Assembly (NCBI GenBank): GCA_947452875.1
Contig: CANGEZ010000023.1
Span: 1-14,558 of the forward strand
DNA from: Chitinophagaceae bacterium
GTDB taxonomy: Bacteria > Bacteroidota > Bacteroidia > Chitinophagales > Chitinophagaceae
Reading direction: 5' to 3'
DNA length: 14,558 bases
In this document: positions 4,880-9,890 of the stretch, in pieces
Layout: each line of letters starts with the position of its first letter
Position numbering within the stretch: position 1 is the first letter of the stretch
Translations under genes and position numbers: made by a program
The notes under the pieces: generated by a model
What the model was told of the DNA's origin: nothing
The model's database searches: none
What the model saw: only the letters and a program-made list of their open reading frames with translations

Positions 4880-6916
4880 ATGAAAAAAACATTTCTCGCA
4901 ACTGCACTAATCATTGCATTAGCCATTACCACAACCACCAACGCCCAAGTAGGTATTGGTGTATCCACAGCTAACATACATCCATCGGCACAGTTGGATG
5001 TAAGCTCCACTACAAAAGGGTTTTTGCCACCGCGTATGACCGAAGTGCAAAAAAATGCAATTAATAGCCCAGCTTCTGGATTGCTAGTATATCAAACTGA
5101 TGGTGTTAGTGGTTATTATTACTATGATGGTTCTGTATGGAAAAGCGGTTTAGGTCCGCAAGGCCCAACTGGTCCCGCAGGAACAAATGGTTCAATTGGG
5201 GAGACAGGACCACAAGGAATACAAGGGTTAACTGGCGCAGCAGGAGCAACAGGTCCACAAGGCGCAACAGGTATTCCAGGTATCCCAGGAGCAACAGGTC
5301 CGCAAGGCCCAGCTGGAACTAACGGCGTTCAAGGACCTACAGGTATCCCAGGAGCAACAGGTCCGCAAGGCCCCGCAGGACTTTCAGCTACTTCAACTAT
5401 GGCTGAAGCAAGCACTAGTGGTTCATCAGGGACGTACCTGTTAAACCCTTCACCAAATAATATTTATATTAATGCAGGTTCATGGATCTCAATTGGAGCA
5501 AATAATACGTCTAGCTATTATTATGTTATTAGTAAGGGTAACGATAACACCATAAATATAATAAATACAGGAGGGGCTCTAACAGCATGGCCTGTAAATG
5601 CTACAGTAGCATTAGTTGGGAACATAGGTGCAGTGGGTGTAGCAGGTCCCGCAGGTCCTTTAGTCGCTACCACTATGGCGACAAGTGGTTCTCTATCATT
5701 TTTCGGTTCATCAGGAACTTTCGCTTTAACCCCATCGCCTAATAATGTTTATATCAATACAGGTTCCTACATATCCATTGGAACAAATAATACGTCTCAA
5801 TATTTTTATGTTTCAAATAAACTTGAAGATAACACCATAACAATAGTAAAAGAATCTATGGATGCTGGATTCAGTTGGCCTGTAAATGCAACAGTTGCAT
5901 TGGTTGGTCCTCTCGGCCCGAATGGTCCACAAGGTCAGGCAGGTATTGATGGTTCAGACGCTACTATTTCAATAGGTGCTATTGGGACTGCTACTACAAA
6001 TGGAGCTACCATTACTTCAGGTGTATTGAGTTTGGCACCTGCCGATGAAAGTCATGGAGGTATTGTTACTGCAAGTGAGCAAACTTTTGGTGGGGTTAAA
6101 ACATTTGCCGATAGCGCAGTTGCGAAAGGGTTCAGAGCAACGGATAGTATAACAACAAATGGGTTCAGAGCAACTGGAACTGCAACTGCAAATAGTTTTG
6201 TAAAATCTGGTGGTACTTCATCGCAATATTTAATGGCAGATGGCTCTACATCAGCTGGTCAAACTGCGACTATTTCAGCTATGCAAGCACAAATTGCTAC
6301 TATGCAAGCGCAAATCGATGCTTTGAAATCGCAAGTACAAGGTTTACTTAATACAACTGGTGTTACCATTGGTACACAAGTATGGAAGAATAAAAATTTA
6401 GAGGTAACTAACTACCGCAACGGCGATATGATACCTCAAGTAACTGATCCAACAGATTGGGCAAGTTTAACAACGGGTGCTTGGTGTTATTATAATAATG
6501 ATTCGACCAATGGTGCCATTTATGGCAAATTATACAATTGGTATGCCGTGAATGATTCAAGGGGATTAGCGCCAGTGGGATATCATCTACCAACAGATTA
6601 TGAATGGAATATCTTATCAGATTATTTAGGTGGAGAATCAGTAGCAGGTGGTAAAATAAAGGAAGCTGGTACTACAAATTGGTTAAGCCCTAATACTGGA
6701 GCTGATAACAGAAGTGGGTTTACAGCGCTTCCGGGAGGTTTCCGTAGCACCGATGGTGCGTTCGTCGATATAGGCAGGGGTACACTTTGGTGGAGTTCTA
6801 CTGAGGGTGATTCAGCAACCGCCTGGACCCGAAACTTGAACAACTACAGCGGTTATATAGGCAGTAACTTATTCAATAAGATTTTTGGGTTCTCTGTTCG
6901 TTGCATCAAGGATTAA
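4880..6916 (+). CDS. Secreted collagen-like, coiled-coil FISUMP fibre protein, paralogue 3
   Basis: The 678-aa protein is modular. Signal peptide 1-23; N-terminal VGIG module 24-90. Then comes a collagen-like tract of 26 uninterrupted Gly-X-Y triplets (92-169). Two copies of a beta-rich module follow (about 172-246 and 264-344, sharing SPNN.YIN.GS.ISIG and WPVNATVALVG), each trailed by a short Gly-Pro stretch. Next is a phage-tail-like region (about 370-455, LAPADESHGGIVTASEQTFGGVKTF). A coiled coil at 465-489 has perfect 3-4 hydrophobic spacing (I465, M468, I472, M475, I479, L482, V486, L489). The FISUMP domain (about 494-678) ends GFSVRCIKD, with Cys536 and Cys675 the only cysteines. The layout predicts a trimeric fibre with FISUMP heads. 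An in-frame GTG exists at 4847, but ATG 4880 matches paralogue 2 and starts the signal peptide. No T9SS tail is present. Confidence 0.93.
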   Translation: MKKTFLATALIIALAITTTTNAQVGIGVSTANIHPSAQLDVSSTTKGFLPPRMTEVQKNAINSPASGLLVYQTDGVSGYYYYDGSVWKSGLGPQGPTGPAGTNGSIGETGPQGIQGLTGAAGATGPQGATGIPGIPGATGPQGPAGTNGVQGPTGIPGATGPQGPAGLSATSTMAEASTSGSSGTYLLNPSPNNIYINAGSWISIGANNTSSYYYVISKGNDNTINIINTGGALTAWPVNATVALVGNIGAVGVAGPAGPLVATTMATSGSLSFFGSSGTFALTPSPNNVYINTGSYISIGTNNTSQYFYVSNKLEDNTITIVKESMDAGFSWPVNATVALVGPLGPNGPQGQAGIDGSDATISIGAIGTATTNGATITSGVLSLAPADESHGGIVTASEQTFGGVKTFADSAVAKGFRATDSITTNGFRATGTATANSFVKSGGTSSQYLMADGSTSAGQTATISAMQAQIATMQAQIDALKSQVQGLLNTTGVTIGTQVWKNKNLEVTNYRNGDMIPQVTDPTDWASLTTGAWCYYNNDSTNGAIYGKLYNWYAVNDSRGLAPVGYHLPTDYEWNILSDYLGGESVAGGKIKEAGTTNWLSPNTGADNRSGFTALPGGFRSTDGAFVDIGRGTLWWSSTEGDSATAWTRNLNNYSGYIGSNLFNKIFGFSVRCIKD

Positions 6917-6933
6917 TAAGGCGATAAAAAAAC

Positions 6934-6985
6934 AATTATTCATTTGTGAATTAACTCCGTTGAACCTAAAGGTTTCGCGGCAACA
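6934..6985 (+). repeat. Fragment of the TTCGTGAATT dispersed repeat
   Basis: The segment TTCATTTGTGAATTAACTCC...CCTAAAGGTTTCGCGGCAAC resembles a degenerate copy of the repeats at 1057-1200 and 9681-9866 (TTCGTGAATT, CACCGAAGGT, TTTCGCGGC). It fills most of the 102-bp gap between the fibre gene and the T9SS cargo gene. No clear promoter is visible in the rest of the gap. Confidence 0.45.
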
Positions 6986-7018
6986 AAAAAAATTAAAAGC
7001 AACATCAAAGTTTCAAAC

Positions 7019-9394
7019 ATGAAAAAAAGTTTATTTACAATCACCTGTTTTTTGTTGGGATTATTATCCTTTACAACACAGGCGCAAGTCATTTCGGTAA
7101 CACCGGGTACCGATTTTAATATAGTGGCTGCCACGGTTATTTCTGCAGACAGTATGGATCTCGTACCCGCTGCCAATTTTACTATAAATGGCAGCAGTCT
7201 TGTAAAAAACAATGTGGTAAACAACAGTACAGGGATAACACATTTAAACAGGGTGTATCAGTTTAGTACGGCTACCAATGCTTTTAGCGGAGCATTAAAA
7301 ATGTATTACAACAATGCAGAGGTAAACGGGCTTACAGAAAGCAGTTTAAAATTGCTATTCCATAACGGCTCATCGTGGTCGTTAGACAATAACAGTAGTG
7401 TAAATACTACCGATAAATTTGTACAAAATAATTCAGTGAGTGGGGTTTCTTTAAGAGAAATTACTGCGGGTGCTTGTTGGCCTAACACAGGTGATACTTC
7501 AGCTTCAGCCTGTATAAGTTTTGTATGGTATGGTAATACTTATACTTCTTCTGCAACACCTACACATACATTTACAAATGTGAGTGGTTGTGATAGTGTG
7601 GTTACTTTGCATTTGACAATTACGCCTCAACCTGCGATGCCGACACTAGCTTGTTATGAAACAGCTTCATTTAACACGTCATCATGTTCATGGGTGGTAA
7701 CGGGTACACAACCAGCAGCTATTGTAACCACAACTTCATCTTGTAATACATACACATGGTTGGCTAACGGTAGTAATTATACGCAAAGCGGAACATACAG
7801 CTACAATGCTAATTGTCAGAATTACACATTGAACTTGACCATAAATCAGCCGACAACTTCAACAACAAATGCAACTGCATCCGGCAGTTATAATTGGAAC
7901 GGTAACACTTATAACAGCAGTGGCATTTATACTTATCATACAAACAATGCATCTGGTTGCGATAGTGCCGCTTTGTTGAACCTTACCATAAATGCAGTAG
8001 TCATCAACAATATCGTTAATGTTTGTACTTACATAGGCACCAATCAAACGCTTACGTACACAGCGAGTGTAGCTGGCGCTAGCATTTATGCATGGACGTT
8101 ACCTGCAAATACGCAATTGATATCGGGTCAGGGTACACGTAGTATTGTGATTAAAGTATTAAATGGATTTGCAAGTCAGGCTAATAAGCAAATCAGAGTA
8201 ACTCCTGCTGGTGGAAGCTTACAGGTTATTTATCTGGCAGCACAAGTACCTGTAACACCTGCTCCCATTACAGCATCAACTGCAAATATTTGCGGTAGTA
8301 TTGGAACCAATGTTTCTGTAACATTCAAGATTCCAAAAGTTGTTGAAGCGGCTTCAGGTAGCTCAACGGCATCGTCTTATTTATGGACAGCTCAGAATGG
8401 CACAACGAGCATTACTCATCCCAATGGTACAGGTGAGAATGATACAACAGTGACAATTACATTTGCATCAAACTTTACGTCAAGCAACCTAAGTGTGCAA
8501 GCATTGAATGCCTGCGGGTTAAGTGGTACAAGAAGTTATTTCATTACCAGAAATAACCCATCACAACCTTCATTAATCAGTGGTCCAACTAATACTTGTG
8601 AGTACATTGGTGATAATGGCCAAGCTGCTACTTATGCTGTATCAGCAAGTGTATCTGTAGATAGTTACACATGGACTGTTCCTCAGGGAGCTATTGGATT
8701 CACAGGTCAGGGAACCAATACAATTTCATTTAAATATCCTGCTGGTTATACTGGCGGTTCTATTTCAGTAGCCGCAACGAATAACTGTGGAACAAGTCAA
8801 TCGAGATCATTAACAGTTTCAAGATTGGTGCCTTCAACACCGGGTAATATAGATGTGATTAATACAACTACTTGCCCAAGCAGAGAGTACACTTATTCTG
8901 TATCTAACCTGCCATCAAATGCTACATCAATGTTATGGACAGTGCCTGCATCTGGAACTATTATCAGTGGACAAGGTACCAGAAGTATTACTATGACTTA
9001 TCCTGCGACAGTGATTGATGGTTATGTAACTGTAAAAGCGGTTTCAAATTGCGGCACAAGCAGCACAAAAGTGGTGATCATTAAATTGGCGCCTTGTCCT
9101 GCAATCCCAGCACCTCAATACACAAAAGGATTGATGAGTACAACAACATCGGCAATGGAAGTTAAAGTATTTCCGAATCCAACTACTTCATCATTTAACT
9201 TGCAGATAACCGCTGGCGGTAGTAAGTCTGCAACCCAAGCAAGAATATTGGATTTGCAAGGAAGAATGATGAAGACAATTCAGATTAACCCTAATGAAAA
9301 CATATCTCTTGGCGCTGAATTAAAGCCTGGCGTGTATATGCTCGAGGTTTTACAAGGCAAGGAGAAGAAAGTGGTGAGGATGGTGAAATATTAA
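7019..9394 (+). CDS. Large secreted repeat protein with T9SS type A sorting domain
   Basis: The 791-aa protein has a Sec signal peptide (1-23, ITCFLLGLLSFTTQAQ). An N-terminal beta-rich module follows (about 24-150). Next are three short repeats of the 'C.YTWNG..Y..SG.Y.....N.SGCDS...LNLTI' type (about 155-325). Four PKD/Ig-like repeats come after (about 335-690), each with a Y.WT/LWT core and often a SGQGT-S motif (369-375, 649-655). The C-terminal T9SS sorting domain (about 713-791) carries VFPNPTTSSFNLQI, DLQGRMMK, LKPGVYMLEV and the basic end KKVVRMVKY. T9SS cargo crosses the outer membrane and is usually attached to the cell surface or released; no catalytic domain is seen, so an adhesin or matrix role is inferred. 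The start gives a proper signal peptide. A terminator follows at 9507-9541. It is tandem with the FISUMP genes, but co-transcription across the 102-bp gap is unproven. Confidence 0.93.
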   Translation: MKKSLFTITCFLLGLLSFTTQAQVISVTPGTDFNIVAATVISADSMDLVPAANFTINGSSLVKNNVVNNSTGITHLNRVYQFSTATNAFSGALKMYYNNAEVNGLTESSLKLLFHNGSSWSLDNNSSVNTTDKFVQNNSVSGVSLREITAGACWPNTGDTSASACISFVWYGNTYTSSATPTHTFTNVSGCDSVVTLHLTITPQPAMPTLACYETASFNTSSCSWVVTGTQPAAIVTTTSSCNTYTWLANGSNYTQSGTYSYNANCQNYTLNLTINQPTTSTTNATASGSYNWNGNTYNSSGIYTYHTNNASGCDSAALLNLTINAVVINNIVNVCTYIGTNQTLTYTASVAGASIYAWTLPANTQLISGQGTRSIVIKVLNGFASQANKQIRVTPAGGSLQVIYLAAQVPVTPAPITASTANICGSIGTNVSVTFKIPKVVEAASGSSTASSYLWTAQNGTTSITHPNGTGENDTTVTITFASNFTSSNLSVQALNACGLSGTRSYFITRNNPSQPSLISGPTNTCEYIGDNGQAATYAVSASVSVDSYTWTVPQGAIGFTGQGTNTISFKYPAGYTGGSISVAATNNCGTSQSRSLTVSRLVPSTPGNIDVINTTTCPSREYTYSVSNLPSNATSMLWTVPASGTIISGQGTRSITMTYPATVIDGYVTVKAVSNCGTSSTKVVIIKLAPCPAIPAPQYTKGLMSTTTSAMEVKVFPNPTTSSFNLQITAGGSKSATQARILDLQGRMMKTIQINPNENISLGAELKPGVYMLEVLQGKEKKVVRMVKY

Positions 9395-9395
9395 A

Positions 9396-9425
9396 GCCCC
9401 CTCAATCCCCCGAAGGGGGAAGCTG
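9396..9425 (+). repeat. GC-rich palindromic element GCCCCCTCAATCCCCCGAAG, forward copy
   Basis: The element begins two bases after the T9SS gene stop. Its core CCCCC-GAA-GGGGG (9407-9419) is a perfect hairpin. The whole element recurs in opposite orientation at 9892-9920 with few differences. Elements reading 'GCCCCCT.AATCCCCC.AAGGGGGA' are recalled as frequent intergenic repeats in Bacteroidota. Confidence 0.8.
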
Positions 9426-9443
9426 TTCAAGGGTTTAAAAGTA

Positions 9444-9484
9444 TAATGGTTTAAGGTTAACCAGCGTAGCGACTTAAACCATTA
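9444..9484. repeat. Inverted repeat TAATGGTTTAAG, perfect 12-bp arms
   Basis: TAATGGTTTAAG (9444-9455) is exactly complementary to CTTAAACCATTA (9473-9484) across a 17-nt loop (GTTAACCAGCGTAGCGA). Further AAACC/GGTTTA words flank it on both sides (9431-9437 and 9485-9495). There is no T-run. It appears to be another short dispersed repeat type. Confidence 0.7.
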
Positions 9485-9506
9485 AACCATAAACCTTATA
9501 ATTTAG

Positions 9507-9541
9507 AAAGGCCTGCTCCTTAATTGGAGTTGGCTTTTTTT
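9507..9541 (+). terminator. Intrinsic terminator of the T9SS cargo gene
   Basis: The stem is GCC-TG-CTCC (9511-9519) paired with GGAG-TT-GGC (9526-9534), with a TTAATT loop, one G-U pair and one mismatch. Seven T follow (9535-9541). It lies about 115 nt after the stop codon of the upstream plus-strand gene, beyond two palindromic repeats. Confidence 0.8.
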
Positions 9542-9546
9542 GTGAG

Positions 9547-9636
9547 AGATGCTGGAAAATAGATGCTGGAAAATAGATTGCTGGAAACTAGATACCGGAT
9601 AGGCTAGATAAGCTAGATTGCTGGATAAAGATAGGC
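9547..9636 (+). repeat. Degenerate tandem repeat, unit AGATGCTGGAAAAT
   Basis: The 14-nt unit AGATGCTGGAAAAT occurs exactly twice (9547-9560, 9561-9574). It is followed by decaying versions: AGATTGCTGGAAACT (9575-9589), AGATACCGGATAGGCT (9590-9605), AGATAAGCT (9606-9614), AGATTGCTGGATAA (9615-9628) and AGATAGGCTG. Related wording occurs on the minus strand at 141-185. Confidence 0.75.
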
Positions 9637-9680
9637 TGTCTCAACAACAAACGCCAAACGCAAAACACAAAAGAACAAAC

Positions 9681-9866
9681 AATTCGTGAATTCGTGGCAG
9701 CAACCTTACCCACCGAAGGTAGAGTCTATTCGTGAAATCACTTTCGCGGCATCAGTCCTTTGCGAGCTCTGCGTGAAACTAATTCGTGCAACTTTGTGCC
9801 TTGGCGCCTTGGTGGCAAAAAACCTTCGCGGCTTTGCTCCCTTGCGAGCTTTGCGTGAAACTAATT
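9681..9866 (+). repeat. Dispersed repeat 'TTCGTGAATTCGTGGCA / CTTTGCGTGAAAC', copy 2
   Basis: This copy aligns with 1057-1200 and is longer. It contains the GCGAGCT-TGCGTGAAACTAATTC module twice (about 9761-9786 and 9844-9866), separated by a TTTGTGCCTTGGCGCCTTGGT segment. Compared with copy 1 it has a GCA insertion after GTGGCA. The high similarity across about 8.6 kb shows that the family is dispersed and relatively young. Confidence 0.8.
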
Positions 9867-9890
9867 CCTGCTTACCCCCACAAAACACAA

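Larger units (their letters stand above)
9395..9890. other. Repeat island between convergent genes
   Basis: This roughly 500-bp gene-free stretch lies between the stop codons of the T9SS cargo gene (plus) and the helicase gene (minus). It holds, in order: a GC-rich palindromic element, a GGTTTAA inverted repeat, an intrinsic terminator, a degenerate AGATGCTGG tandem and a TTCGTGAATT dispersed repeat with an internal partial repetition, then an inverted copy of the first element at its right edge. The open frames at 9686-9937 (+) and 9706-9894 (-) are repeat translations, not genes. Confidence 0.8.

Noticed and set aside
5106..5322. Open frames on both strands inside the collagen-like region
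   Set aside because: The Gly-X-Y repeats keep other frames open by codon bias; the peptides are low-complexity shadows of the real frame.
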